A stretch of DNA of 64,000 nucleotides from DASSUW01 sp963844205 (GCA_963844205.1 CAWJNK010000014.1:930001-994000); one strand, 5' to 3'; shown: positions 1-9,482, numbered from the stretch's first letter. A program made the numbers and translations. Notes: generated from the letters alone by a model not told the origin.

Positions 1-1729
1 CGATCGCCAGGAGCAGCGGCGGCGTGACCGTGTTGATGTAGCCGAGCGAGTCGTAGCCGGTGACGCCGTCCAGCCAGCCCCACTGGAAGACCGCGACGAT
101 CACGCCGTAGGCCGCGCCGATCGACAGCAGGTTCATGAGCACCGCCTTCAGCGGCAGGAGCACCGAGCGCAGCACCACGAGCAGGACCACGTAACTGCAC
201 ACCATCACGAACAGGAAGACCTTCCAGATGCCGCCGGAGATGAGGTCGTTGAAGTCCTGGGCCTGGGCGGTGGCGCCGCCGATGTCGACGCCGGGCGGGC
301 TCTCCTCACGCAGGCGGTCGACCAGCGCGAGCGCCTCGGGGCTCTCGGGATCCGTGTCGAGCACGACGCGGATGAGCACCGCGCGGCCGTCCTCGGAGGG
401 CTGCGGGTCGAGCACGGCCGCCACGCCGGGCGTGTTCGAGAGCCGATCGGCGTAGCGGTCGGCCCCCTGCGTCGGCGCCACGATGAGCACCGGTGCGGAC
501 GCGCCGGGCCCGGCGACGCCCGCGGCCAGCTCGGCGCCCTGCCGCGTCTCGTGGTCGGCGGGGAACATCCGCAGCGCACCGTTGCCGTACTCGAGCGAGA
601 GCGCCGGGATCGCGAGCACGAGCAGGATCGCGGCGGAGAGCGTGGCGGACAGCCATGGACGTCGCATCACGCGCGCCGTCCAGCGCTCCCAGAAGCCCGG
701 CCCCGCCTTCGTGCGGCGCAACCGGCGCGCCAGCGCGCCGGTTGCGCTCACCACGCGGCCCGGCTCGTCGGCGCGGCGGCCCAGGAGCGCGATCAGCGCG
801 GGCAGCAGCGTGACCGCGCCCAGCACCGCGATCGCCACCACCACCATGGCGCCGATGGCCAGCGAGCGCATGACCGGCGAGTTGAGCAGGAACAGACCGG
901 CCATCGAGACCAGCACCGTGACGCCCGAGAAGACGACCGTCGCGCCGGAGGTGCGCATGGCGGCGTCGAGCGCATGGGCGCGGTCGTCGCCCTTGTGGAC
1001 CTCCTCGCGGTAGCGCGAGAGCAGGAACAGCGAGTAGTCGACCGCCACGCCGATGCCGAGCATCGAGGCCACGTTGGTCACGAACACCGACATCGTGGTG
1101 GCCAGCGCGAGGAAGTAGACCGCCGCGCCGGTGACGAGCACGGCGGCGACGCCGAGGCCGACCGGCAGCAGCGCCGCGAGCACCGAGCCGAACACGACCA
1201 GCAGCACGATGAGGATGGCGGGAAAGCCCGCCGCCTCGGCCTTCTCGAGGTCCTCCTGCTGGAGCTCCTGCATGCCCGCCCACATGGCCGACTGGCCGAC
1301 GAGGTACGCCTGGACCCCGTGGACGCGCTCGCCGACCTGCAGCTCCTCGCGCAGGTCCTTGGCGACGTCGAGCGCCTCGTCGCGGTTGCCGTCGAACGTC
1401 AGCGGGAGCAGCATCACCGACCCGTCCGTCGTCGGGTCGCCGGCCAGCGCGACCCCGTCGACGGTCGCCACCGCGTCTTCGACGCGACCGACCGCCGCCT
1501 CCGGATCGGCGCCCTCGAGCACGACGGCGAGCGTCTCCGAGCTCGCGCCCTCGAAGCGGTCGACCTGCTCCTCGACCGCGACCGACCCGGTGCCCGGCAC
1601 CTCGAAGCCCCCGCCGGTGAGGTTCTCGGTCTGACGCGCCGCGAACGGCAGCGAGGCGAGCAGCAGCACGCCCCAGAGGGTCAGGACGAGCCGGCGGCGC
1701 CGGCGGACGAATCGCGACAGGCGTTCCAT
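1..1729 (-). CDS. MMPL/RND family transporter, C-terminus cut by window edge
   Basis: Membrane transporter of the MMPL family (RND superfamily), which in actinobacteria usually exports lipids or glycolipids. The start is the ATG ending at 1729 (MERLSRFVRRRR). One transmembrane helix lies at residues 14-31, then a soluble loop of about 150 residues, then a block of helices from about residue 195. The motif GVAVDYSLFLLSRYREE, typical of the RND core, is near residue 225. A second helix near residue 385 opens the second repeat. At least 576 residues are present; family members are usually 700-750, so the last helices lie off the left edge. It is divergent from the hydrolase at 1779, with only 49 bases between the starts, so the two probably share a control region. 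The substrate cannot be told from sequence. Confidence 0.9.
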   Translation of the reverse strand, partial: MERLSRFVRRRRRLVLTLWGVLLLASLPFAARQTENLTGGGFEVPGTGSVAVEEQVDRFEGASSETLAVVLEGADPEAAVGRVEDAVATVDGVALAGDPTTDGSVMLLPLTFDGNRDEALDVAKDLREELQVGERVHGVQAYLVGQSAMWAGMQELQQEDLEKAEAAGFPAILIVLLVVFGSVLAALLPVGLGVAAVLVTGAAVYFLALATTMSVFVTNVASMLGIGVAVDYSLFLLSRYREEVHKGDDRAHALDAAMRTSGATVVFSGVTVLVSMAGLFLLNSPVMRSLAIGAMVVVAIAVLGAVTLLPALIALLGRRADEPGRVVSATGALARRLRRTKAGPGFWERWTARVMRRPWLSATLSAAILLVLAIPALSLEYGNGALRMFPADHETRQGAELAAGVAGPGASAPVLIVAPTQGADRYADRLSNTPGVAAVLDPQPSEDGRAVLIRVVLDTDPESPEALALVDRLREESPPGVDIGGATAQAQDFNDLISGGIWKVFLFVMVCSYVVLLVVLRSVLLPLKAVLMNLLSIGAAYGVIVAVFQWGWLDGVTGYDSLGYINTVTPPLLLAI

Positions 1730-1778
1730 GCTGAATCCATACTGGACGCAACCGGCGGCGTCGAATAGAAACGCAGTC

Positions 1779-2789
1779 ATGCTGCTCGCCGTGCACCCGG
1801 TCGCCACCTCCGACGGGACCGAGGTGCGCCTGACGCGGTACGCGACGGGCGACAAGGGCCCGGTCGTGCTCGCCCCCGGCTACGGCAACTCCGCTCGCGC
1901 GTTCGCGCTCGAGACCGTGCCCAAGAGCTTCGCCGCCTACCTCGCCGAGAACGGCTACGACGTCTGGCTGTTCGACTACCGCGCCAGCCCCGAGCTGGAG
2001 TCCAGCGCCACGCAGTTCACCGTCGACGACATCGCGTTGCGCGACTGGCCGGCGGCGATCGCCGAAGTCAGGCGGGAGACCGGCGCCGAGTCGGTCCAGG
2101 CGTTCGGGCACTGCATCGGCGGCTTGACGCTGTTCATGGCGATCGGGGGCGGGCTGGAGGGCGTCCGGTCCGCCACCTTCTCCGCGCTCGCCGGCCACCC
2201 GATCCCAACGCCGGCCAACCGGCTGCGGGCGTACGCGCGGGTACCGACCGTCCTCCGCAGGCTCGGGATGCCGACCATCAGCACCGACTACCGGCCCGAC
2301 TCGTTGCAGGACCGAGCGCTCGAGCGCGTCATGCGCTCGCTGCCGATCAGCCGCGTGCACGACAGCCCGGTCGGTCGTCGCATCTACTTCATCTACGGCG
2401 ACGTCTTCGACCACTCGCGGATCGACGAGGCCACGATGGCCGAGTCGGTCCCGAGGTTCTTCGGCAACAGCAACATGACGTTCTTCGAGCACATGGGCGT
2501 GATGGTCCGCAAGGGCGGCCGCGCCGTCGACGCCCAGGGGCGCGACGTCTATCTCTCGAACACCGACCGCTACCGGATGCCGATCGCGTTCATCACGGGC
2601 GAGCAGAACCGGATGTTCCTGCCGCGCGGGCTCGAGGCCACGCACCAGATGCTGGGCGCCGCCAACGGCCCGGAGCGCTACACGCGGCACGTGCTCCCGG
2701 GCTACGCGCACCTCGACCTGTGGCTCGGCAGGGACGCCGAGCGCGACGTGTTCCCCATCGCGCTCGCCGAGCTCGAGCGCCACGCGTGA
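1779..2789 (+). CDS. Alpha/beta hydrolase with Cys nucleophile box
   Basis: A 336-residue alpha/beta hydrolase. The nucleophile elbow reads GHCIGG with Cys112 where most lipases have Ser, as in PHA synthases and in the hydrolase domains that accompany cholesterol-oxidase-like GMC enzymes. A loop GYAHLDLWLG near residue 310 carries the likely catalytic His, and FITGEQNRMF precedes it. An earlier in-frame ATG at 1728 overlaps the divergent MMPL start; I prefer 1779 because conserved sequence starts there. It overlaps the next gene by GTGA, so the two are probably translated together. It resembles the hydrolase at 6850-8007 in the nucleophile box and in the ending GY.H.D...G.D..RD.FP. Substrate unknown; a bulky lipid ester or thioester is a guess from the neighbouring lipid transporters. 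Confidence 0.85.
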   Translation: MLLAVHPVATSDGTEVRLTRYATGDKGPVVLAPGYGNSARAFALETVPKSFAAYLAENGYDVWLFDYRASPELESSATQFTVDDIALRDWPAAIAEVRRETGAESVQAFGHCIGGLTLFMAIGGGLEGVRSATFSALAGHPIPTPANRLRAYARVPTVLRRLGMPTISTDYRPDSLQDRALERVMRSLPISRVHDSPVGRRIYFIYGDVFDHSRIDEATMAESVPRFFGNSNMTFFEHMGVMVRKGGRAVDAQGRDVYLSNTDRYRMPIAFITGEQNRMFLPRGLEATHQMLGAANGPERYTRHVLPGYAHLDLWLGRDAERDVFPIALAELERHA

Positions 2790-4234
2790 CGGAGCCGCGC
2801 GAGCGCGGCCCTGCGAGTTCGCTTCGCGAACATCGCGGGCTGGCCGACCTCTTCTCGTATCCCGTCGCGGCGTGCCTGCAGGACCGGCGCACGCGGCGGG
2901 TGGCGCAGGGCGTCTCGATCCCCGGGTTCTACGAGAGCGGCAGCGAGCCGTCGCCGCTGACGCCGCTGGAGGAGGCGATCCTGATCGCCTCGACCGGGCC
3001 GACCGGGCCGGTCATGCACGACGGGCCGCTCGAGAAGCCGGACGGCACGGCCGAGCTCGGCACGCCGTTCCTGCACGTGACCGGCCGCGCCGCGAGCAGC
3101 GCCGACAACTGCCAGGCGACGTCGCTGTTCATGATCAACGACGAGGCGATCTGGCTGCTCCGGCGCCCGCGCGAGCGGGAGGCGATCGAGCTGTTCCGCG
3201 ACATCCCGCTGCGCTGGGAGGAGCGCACGGAGGCCGACTGGCTCGCGTACGCGGACGCGGTCAAGCGCAAGGTGCACGACGGGCGGTTCGAGTTCCCCCG
3301 CGAGTGGCCCTACTACCTCGGCTGGAACGCGCAGCACTCCAACGCGCCGGGCACGACGTGCTTCCTGCCTGTCGTGGACCAGACGCGCCAGTACATCAAC
3401 GGGATGCTGATCCTGCTGTCGGAGCCGCACGGGAAGGTGCCGCTGTTCCTCGACGAGTGGCGGCCGTTCCGGCCCCGCGGCGCGGTGGAGTGGGTGGCGT
3501 GGCTGGCGGCGAAGGTCGGGCTCGTGGACGCGATCCCGTACCAGCCGATCGGCGGCCTCGCACGTGCCCGCGGCGGCTTTGCGACGCCCGACGCGCCGCT
3601 TCCGATCGGCGCCGTGTTCGGCGACGCGCGGACCCTCCCCGAGCCGTACTTCCTGCTCCAGAACCTGATGCTGATGGGCGAGGCGCTGCGCCTCGGCGGC
3701 TGGGTCCACGGCTCGCCGCTAATTCCCGGCATCTGGCGCCGCGAGCCGGGGCGCCTCGGCCTCGGCTTCCGCGAGCACCTCGCCAAGCCCGCGCCCGGGC
3801 GCTGGCGCCGCTGGCCGCCGGTGCCCGCCTCCCAGCCGAACTACGTCGGCATCGACGGCGTCCTGGAGGGCCTGTGCCCGCCGTACGTGACCGACATGGA
3901 CGCGGCGGTCGACCAGGTGATCGAGGAGAAGTTCGCGGCCGGCGGCCCGTACGGCTCGGCCGAGGTCTTCGGCCAGGCCTACCGCGACCGCGCGGACGCC
4001 CAGCGCTACCTCGACAGCGCCCGGCCCCACCCGCCCGAGGCGATCGCCTACACGAAGGAGATCTGCCGCTACCTGGTGGAGACGTACGGCCGCTTCCCGG
4101 CGCACACCGACGCCTTCCACCTCCCCGGCATCTGGGTCCAGTTCTCACACCTGGACGTCGAGTACTACGAGCGCTTCGCGGCCCCCGGGTTCGCCCGGCG
4201 GGCGGCCGAGGGCCGCGACATCTGGCAGCGCTAG
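2786..4234 (+). CDS. Unknown 482-residue protein, possibly nitroreductase-like
   Basis: I do not recognise this family with certainty. The protein is soluble (no clear membrane helix), rich in Trp, Tyr and Pro. The start is the GTG at 2786, which overlaps the stop of the hydrolase upstream (GTGA). Two segments recall flavin nitroreductases: LTPLEEAILIASTGPTG near residue 53 and YFLLQNLMLMGEALRLGGW near residue 290, but I see no confirmed FMN site. The C-terminal third (GIDGVLEGLCPPYV, then a Tyr-rich helical part) has no counterpart I know. Coupling to a Cys-type hydrolase and closeness to two MMPL transporters suggest a role in the same lipid-like pathway. Its stop codon shares the palindrome CTAG with the stop of the convergent MMPL gene. 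Confidence 0.8.
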   Translation: MTEPRERGPASSLREHRGLADLFSYPVAACLQDRRTRRVAQGVSIPGFYESGSEPSPLTPLEEAILIASTGPTGPVMHDGPLEKPDGTAELGTPFLHVTGRAASSADNCQATSLFMINDEAIWLLRRPREREAIELFRDIPLRWEERTEADWLAYADAVKRKVHDGRFEFPREWPYYLGWNAQHSNAPGTTCFLPVVDQTRQYINGMLILLSEPHGKVPLFLDEWRPFRPRGAVEWVAWLAAKVGLVDAIPYQPIGGLARARGGFATPDAPLPIGAVFGDARTLPEPYFLLQNLMLMGEALRLGGWVHGSPLIPGIWRREPGRLGLGFREHLAKPAPGRWRRWPPVPASQPNYVGIDGVLEGLCPPYVTDMDAAVDQVIEEKFAAGGPYGSAEVFGQAYRDRADAQRYLDSARPHPPEAIAYTKEICRYLVETYGRFPAHTDAFHLPGIWVQFSHLDVEYYERFAAPGFARRAAEGRDIWQR

Positions 4235-6399
4235 ACCGGTTCCTTCCGCCGCTCCTCCGCGGCCATCGCCTCGGCCGGCGCCGCGGTCCGCGACAGCGCC
4301 GACGGCCACCAGCTCTTGTCGCCGAACACGGTGACGAGCGCCGGCACGAGCATGCTGCGCACGATGAACGTGTCGACAAGCACGCCGAAGGCGACGAGGG
4401 TGCCGAGCTCGACGAGGATCGCGATTGGGAGCATGGCCAGCACCGCGAACGTGCCGGCCAGGATGATGCCCGCGCTGGTGATCACCGGGCCCGTGGTGAC
4501 GAGCGCCCGCAGCGCGCCGCGTTTCGTCCCGATCCGGTGCGCCTCCTCGCGGACGCGGTCCATGAGGAAGATGTTGTAGTCGACCCCCAGCGCGACCAGG
4601 AAGATGAAGCCGAAGATCGTCAGGCTCGGGTCGAACCCGCTCTCGTCGAGCACCGTCTTGAAGAACACCAGGCAGACGCCGTAGATGCCGAAGAACGACA
4701 GGATCACCGAGCCGATCAGGTACAGCGGCGCGACGATCGCCCGCAGCAGCGCGATCAGCGTCAGCAAGATCACGAGCAGGACGAGTGGCACGATGAGCTG
4801 GGCGTCGCGTTGCGCCCCGTCGCGATAGTCGGCCATGATCGCGGACAGCCCGCCGACGTAGCCCTGCAGCTCCGGCCCCAGCGGGGCGAGGGCATCGCGC
4901 ATCTCGTCGGTGCGGTCGAGCGCCGCGTTGCTGTACGGGTCGTCGGGGAACGCGACGTTGAACGCGGCCGCCGACCCGTCCTCGGACTGCGCGAACGGCT
5001 CCGTGATGGTGCCGATGTCGGGCACCTCCCGCAGCGCGTCCTGCGCGGCCGCGATGTCGGCGTCCTGGATCGGGCCGTCGCGCCGGTCGATGATCACCGT
5101 CGAGGGGCCGAGCGCGCCCTCCGGGAAGCTGGCCTTGAGGGTGTCGTAGCCGTCGGTCCCCTCGGTGGCGTTGCGGAAGGCGCCGGCCACGCTCGCCTGC
5201 TCTTCGTACTGCGTGAGCCCGAGCGCGCCGATGCAGAACGCGGCGACAACCGCGGCGATCGTGAACACCGGCCGGCGGGTGACGCGGCGGCCGAGCCGCG
5301 CCCAGCGCGAGTCGCCCTCCTCCGGCGCCTCGACGGGCACGAACGTCGGGTCGAACACGGCCCGCTTGCTCGGCCAGAAGCCGCGGCGGCCGGCGATCGC
5401 GAGGATGGCCGGGAGCAGCGTCAGGCTCGCGGCCATGACGATGAAGATCCCGACCGCGTTGACCGGGCCGACGGTCCGGGTCGACGCGAGCTCGGCGAAG
5501 ATCAACACGAGCATGGCGGCGATGACGGTGCCGGCGCTGGCCATGATCGCGGGCGCCGCACGCGGCGTGGCCCGCCGGATGGCCTCGTGCTTGTCCTCGT
5601 GCGTGTGCAACTCCTCGGAGTACCTCGCCACGAGCAGCAGGCAGTAGTCGGTGCCCGCGCCGAACATCAGCACCAGCAGCAGCGAGGTCGAGATGCTCGT
5701 GACCTGCAGGCCGGAGTCGGCGAACACCTTGATCACCCCGCTGGCGATCACGTAGGCGATCACGACGACGACGAGCGGGATCAGCGCCAGCAGCGGCGAG
5801 CGGTAGATCAGCAGCAGCAGCACGAGCACGAGCAGGCCGGTGACGAGCAGCAGGGTGACGTCGGCGGACTCGAACGCGTGCCGAAGGTCGGTCTCGAGCG
5901 CCGCCGGGCCCGTGACCTGGGCAGTCAGCCCCGAGCCGCCGTTGGCGATCTCGCGCACGTCCTCGGTCAGCGTGTTGATGTCCTGCTGGCGGGTGGCGTT
6001 GATCGGGACGACCGTGAACGCGGTCGTGCCGTCCTCGGAGACGAGGCCCTCGGGCGAGTCGCCCTCGTACGGCGCGACCGGCGGCAGCACGTGCTCGACG
6101 CGCGCGACCTCCTCGGCCTCGGACAGGATCGTCTGCTGGTCGGCGTCGGTCAGCCCGTCGTCGCGGTGGTAGACGATCACCGACGACGTGGTCTGGCCGC
6201 CGGGGAAGCGCTCCTCGATGACCTTGTCGGCGACGATCGCGGCGGAGTCGTCGGGCAGGAAGCTCGAGATGCGGTCCTCGGTGACGTCGGTGAGCTGGCC
6301 CGGCAACGTGGCCACCACGAACAGGACCAACCAGAAGCCCACGATGAACCACTTCGTCCGCCGTCCACCGGCCCACTTGCCCAGCGTCTGCAGCATCAC
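4231..6399 (-). CDS. MMPL/RND family transporter, complete
   Basis: A complete 722-residue MMPL transporter with the classic duplicated RND layout. Helix 1 is at residues 17-35, followed by a periplasm-type loop to about residue 180, six helices (about 185-370) with GAGTDYCLLLVARYSEE near residue 250, a second loop (about 400-535) and a second helix block with GVDYNIFLMDRVREE near residue 608. The paired GxDY motifs mark the proton-relay positions of this family. It starts with two Met codons at 6399 and begins just 1 base beyond the stop of the SRPBCC gene, so it is the last gene of the minus-strand operon starting at 10690. Likely job: export of the lipid-like product made by that operon. 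Substrate is inference only. Confidence 0.93.
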   Translation of the reverse strand: MMLQTLGKWAGGRRTKWFIVGFWLVLFVVATLPGQLTDVTEDRISSFLPDDSAAIVADKVIEERFPGGQTTSSVIVYHRDDGLTDADQQTILSEAEEVARVEHVLPPVAPYEGDSPEGLVSEDGTTAFTVVPINATRQQDINTLTEDVREIANGGSGLTAQVTGPAALETDLRHAFESADVTLLLVTGLLVLVLLLLIYRSPLLALIPLVVVVIAYVIASGVIKVFADSGLQVTSISTSLLLVLMFGAGTDYCLLLVARYSEELHTHEDKHEAIRRATPRAAPAIMASAGTVIAAMLVLIFAELASTRTVGPVNAVGIFIVMAASLTLLPAILAIAGRRGFWPSKRAVFDPTFVPVEAPEEGDSRWARLGRRVTRRPVFTIAAVVAAFCIGALGLTQYEEQASVAGAFRNATEGTDGYDTLKASFPEGALGPSTVIIDRRDGPIQDADIAAAQDALREVPDIGTITEPFAQSEDGSAAAFNVAFPDDPYSNAALDRTDEMRDALAPLGPELQGYVGGLSAIMADYRDGAQRDAQLIVPLVLLVILLTLIALLRAIVAPLYLIGSVILSFFGIYGVCLVFFKTVLDESGFDPSLTIFGFIFLVALGVDYNIFLMDRVREEAHRIGTKRGALRALVTTGPVITSAGIILAGTFAVLAMLPIAILVELGTLVAFGVLVDTFIVRSMLVPALVTVFGDKSWWPSALSRTAAPAEAMAAEERRKEPV

Positions 6400-6400
6400 T

Positions 6401-6844
6401 TCACCCTGTCTCTTCCACGCGCTTGCGCAGCGCTTCGTTGAAGGCGTCGTAACCGCGGTACAGCTGCGCCTCGAGGTTCGTGGCGAACATGACCGGGGTC
6501 AACCAGCCGGTGCACTCCTCCGACATGACGAATCGAACGCCCCCGTTGCGGGGCTCGATCTGGAACGCGCGATCGACGTCGAAGACGCCGGGGCGGCCGA
6601 GCGTGGCGAGCCAGCGCAGCTCGCGGTTCGGCCGCACGACGGTCACGCGCGGGCGGAACGTCATCTTCAGCCCGTGGTCGAGCGCCAGCCGGATCTTCAG
6701 CCGCTCGCCCGGTTCGAGCCGTCCCTGGGCCTCCCGCACGAACGGGTTCCAGCTCGGGAACGACGCGAAGTCGGTCATCTCTGCCCAGACGCGCTCGGCG
6801 GGGGCGTGGATGATCGTCTCCGTCTTGATGATCCGGCTTTTCAC
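6401..6844 (-). CDS. SRPBCC (START-like) ligand-binding protein
   Basis: A 147-residue protein of the SRPBCC/polyketide cyclase-dehydrase superfamily, which forms a cup that binds hydrophobic ligands. The opening VKSRIIKTETIIHAPAERVW and the segment FPSWNPFVREAQG are typical of this fold. The start is the GTG at 6844, 5 bases beyond the stop of the hydrolase; the gene ends 1 base before the MMPL start, so translation is likely coupled on both sides. In this operon it may carry or bind the product between the hydrolase/oxidase and the exporter, which is an inference from position. Confidence 0.87.
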   Translation of the reverse strand: MKSRIIKTETIIHAPAERVWAEMTDFASFPSWNPFVREAQGRLEPGERLKIRLALDHGLKMTFRPRVTVVRPNRELRWLATLGRPGVFDVDRAFQIEPRNGGVRFVMSEECTGWLTPVMFATNLEAQLYRGYDAFNEALRKRVEETG

Positions 6845-6849
6845 GACCC

Positions 6850-8007
6850 CTAGCCGGCCGGCACCGGCTCCGGCTGCTCCTGCGCCGCGGGAGCGGACGC
6901 CGGCTCCCCGTGGCGGCGGATGAAATCGAGCATGGCGGGGAAACAGTCGCGCGCGACGTCCTTGCCCATGAACACGTCCTGGTGGCCGTAGCCGGGGTAG
7001 ATCTTCAGCTCGTGGTGGTCGCAGCCGAGGGCCTGCAGGCGCTCGTGGCAGACGATGTTGGAGTCCGCGAACACCTTGTTGTCGGCGCCCGTGGTGAGCA
7101 GCACCGGCGTCTCGATCTCGCGCGCGTACGCGAAGTAGTTGTCCGGCAGCGCGGCGTGCTCGGGCTTGCCGATCTCGAACTTCACGGGCCGGCTCCCGGC
7201 GCGCAGCATCTTGTAGACGTGCCGGTAGTAGTTCATGCTCGTCGCGCCGTAGAGGTCGCCGCCGCGGCGGTGCGTCACGTCGGCGAGGTTGTCGTGGCTG
7301 TAGAGGGCCGGCCAGCCGGTGCCCCACATCAGGCTCAGCATGTGGCAGGCCGGCACGTCGCACTCGCGGTGGAAGAGCGACACGCCCTTCGAGAACAGCT
7401 TGCCGCGGGTGAGCGTCGGGTCGTCGGCCCAGCGCGGGTTCAGGTTCGGGAAGCCGAAGACGTGCTCGATCACGGCGGGGGCCGTCTTGAGCTTCAGCTT
7501 CGACCACCGCGGCACCCGCGGCGTGAGCCCGACGCTGTTGGCGACCACGCTCGTGATGCCGTCGACGGCCTTGCCGAACAGGCTCATCATGAACGAGACC
7601 GAGCCGAGGCAGTGCGCGATCACGTGCAGCCGCCGGTCGCCCACGTGCCGGCGGATGATGTCGATCGCCGGCGGATAGTCGTACAGCGCGATGTCGTCGA
7701 ACGTGTACCGGTGGGGGAACAGGTTGTAGTGGTGCCGGTTGCTCATCCGCATGTCCAGGCACCACACGTCCGTGTAGCCGTTGTCCAGCAGGTAGCTGAC
7801 GAGGTTGTCGTGCTCGGGCATGATGAACATGTCCGTCGACGTCGTCAGCCCGTGGATGATGAGCACGGAGTCGCGCGCCTCGTTGCCGGGGTCGCGGTTG
7901 AAGCGCATCATGCTCAGGCCGAGCCCGTCCTCGGTGGAGAACGAATGGGTCGTGACCTCCGCGTCGCTGACCCCCTCCAGGGTGTAGAGGGGGATCTCGC
8001 GCTTCAT
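6850..8007 (-). CDS. Alpha/beta hydrolase with Cys nucleophile box
   Basis: A 385-residue alpha/beta hydrolase. IIHGLTTSTDMF (about 50-61) is the oxyanion-hole region, AHCLGS places Cys133 at the nucleophile elbow, TTGADNKVF carries the likely Asp, and YPGYGHQDVFMGKD the His. The Cys in place of Ser matches PHA synthases and the hydrolase partner domains of GMC-type sterol oxidases. The start ATG at 8007 overlaps the stop of the FAD oxidase (ATGA). The C-terminus is a Pro/Ala/Glu-rich tail. It is a relative of the 1779-2789 hydrolase. Being coupled to an oxidase suggests oxidation and ester or thioester chemistry on the same substrate. Confidence 0.88.
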   Translation of the reverse strand: MKREIPLYTLEGVSDAEVTTHSFSTEDGLGLSMMRFNRDPGNEARDSVLIIHGLTTSTDMFIMPEHDNLVSYLLDNGYTDVWCLDMRMSNRHHYNLFPHRYTFDDIALYDYPPAIDIIRRHVGDRRLHVIAHCLGSVSFMMSLFGKAVDGITSVVANSVGLTPRVPRWSKLKLKTAPAVIEHVFGFPNLNPRWADDPTLTRGKLFSKGVSLFHRECDVPACHMLSLMWGTGWPALYSHDNLADVTHRRGGDLYGATSMNYYRHVYKMLRAGSRPVKFEIGKPEHAALPDNYFAYAREIETPVLLTTGADNKVFADSNIVCHERLQALGCDHHELKIYPGYGHQDVFMGKDVARDCFPAMLDFIRRHGEPASAPAAQEQPEPVPAG

Positions 8008-9482
8008 GACTGCGTCTCCACCGGCGTCTTCGCGCCGGCGGGCACCGCGCCTGCGCCGTTGCCCTGCGCGCGGCGGCGCTCGGCGTGGCGGGCGTTGGGG
8101 TCGACCTTGGCCCGCTTCGCCGGGTCCTTGGTCGTGCGCGTGTGCATGTACTTGTACGCGTTGTTCTCGATCACGATGTCGTCGAACTTCTCGACGATCT
8201 CGTCGAGCAGGTCGGTGGTCATCCGGTCGGGATGCACGCCCGTGTAGAACATGAGCTCGCAGAAGCGGTCCTGGCCGTCGCGCGCCAGGTAGTCGGAGCG
8301 GATGCTCTTCACGTAGACCGACAGGAACGTGAAGCAGCCGTGCTCGTCGCGGTAGCCGTCGAGCAGCCCCCACAGTCGCCGGAACAGCTCCTCGTACCGG
8401 TCGAGCGGGCCGAGCACGATCAGCATCCGCGTCGGGTCGCCGACCGTCGAGTCGAGCACCTTGTCGGTGAAGAACTCGATGTTCTTGATCGACGCGTACT
8501 TCGGGCTGAGCATCACGCCGCCCATACCGACGTACTTGAGCGCCATGTCGAGCTTGGCGGGCAGGTTGCCGGCCACGCGGCCGATCCCGTGCAGCACGCC
8601 GTAGGAGCCGCTGTTGCGGGCCTTGCGGACCGCGGTCTGCGACGTCTCGCGGTACTCCGAGAACTGCCCGATGCCGATGTGCTTGTCGCTGGGCAGCTTG
8701 AAGTCCACCCACACGCCCCGCTCCATCATCACGTCGCCGGGCTCCTCGATGATCGGCTTCGTGCCGGCGATGAACGCGTCCATGTCGCGGTAGTGCGTCT
8801 GGTGGTTCTCCCAGATCGTCCGGTACTTGTCGATCTGGACCAGGCGCAGCGTCACCTCGGTGATCACGCCGTGGCGGCCGAGCCCGGCGAGCAGGCTGTA
8901 GAAGTCCTCCGAGTTGTCCTCGCGCGAGCAGCGGCGGATCTCGCCGTCCCAGTCGACGAACTCGATCGCGAGCACGTTGTCGATGAACATGCCGAAGCGG
9001 TGCGAGGCGGGGCTGATGCCGCCCACCGACGCGAACCCGCCGACGGTGATGTCGCGGTGGTCGCCGATCACCGGCAGGCCGAGCCCGAGGTGCGCGAGGT
9101 GGTCGTCGATCAGCGCGCTGATCGCGCCGCCCTGGACCGTCGCGGTGAGGTTCTCCTCGTCGACCTCGAGGATCTGGTCCATGCCCTGCATGAGCATCAC
9201 GGCGCCGCCGGGGTTGAGCACGAGGTCGTTGCTCGAGTGGCCCTTGCTGCGGATCCTCAGCGTCTGGCCGAGCTCCTTGCACTCACGGACGGCGGCGGCC
9301 ACGTCCTGCGGCGTCCGCGGCAGGTAGACCTTGAACGGGTACTTCGGCTCGATCTTGGGGTTGCCGATCCGCTCCCAGTCGTAGCCGAGGCTCTCGATGC
9401 TGTCGTGCGAGAACGTCTCGTGGCTCTCGATCTTCCTGCGCCACGTCGTCGACGCGGTCCTGAGCTTGCGCTTGTCGGCCAT
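8004..9482 (-). CDS. FAD-linked oxidase (VAO/PCMH fold)
   Basis: A 492-residue flavoenzyme of the vanillyl-alcohol-oxidase fold. The FAD-binding half covers roughly residues 45-230: YLPRTPQDVAAAVRECKELG, RIRSKGHSSNDLV, then GDHRDITVGGFASVGGISP, a typical pyrophosphate-binding stretch. The C-terminal half would be the substrate cap. No twin-arginine or other signal peptide is visible, so it acts in the cytoplasm. I cannot see which residue, if any, binds FAD covalently. It overlaps the hydrolase downstream by ATGA and the membrane protein upstream by 1 base (TGATG), so it is firmly in the operon. Relatives include sterol reductases, sugar and lactone oxidases; the lipid-like context makes a hydrophobic alcohol or sterol-like substrate plausible but unproven. 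Confidence 0.9.
   Translation of the reverse strand: MADKRKLRTASTTWRRKIESHETFSHDSIESLGYDWERIGNPKIEPKYPFKVYLPRTPQDVAAAVRECKELGQTLRIRSKGHSSNDLVLNPGGAVMLMQGMDQILEVDEENLTATVQGGAISALIDDHLAHLGLGLPVIGDHRDITVGGFASVGGISPASHRFGMFIDNVLAIEFVDWDGEIRRCSREDNSEDFYSLLAGLGRHGVITEVTLRLVQIDKYRTIWENHQTHYRDMDAFIAGTKPIIEEPGDVMMERGVWVDFKLPSDKHIGIGQFSEYRETSQTAVRKARNSGSYGVLHGIGRVAGNLPAKLDMALKYVGMGGVMLSPKYASIKNIEFFTDKVLDSTVGDPTRMLIVLGPLDRYEELFRRLWGLLDGYRDEHGCFTFLSVYVKSIRSDYLARDGQDRFCELMFYTGVHPDRMTTDLLDEIVEKFDDIVIENNAYKYMHTRTTKDPAKRAKVDPNARHAERRRAQGNGAGAVPAGAKTPVETQS

Noticed and set aside
306..2783. Open frame of 825 codons on the minus strand
   Set aside because: Its codons overlap the MMPL and hydrolase genes out of frame; the product is Arg/Gly/Ala-rich with no family marks, a typical high-GC shadow.
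2872..6441. Open frame of 1,189 codons on the plus strand
   Set aside because: It lies across the 482-residue gene and antisense to the MMPL gene and has only repetitive charged sequence.
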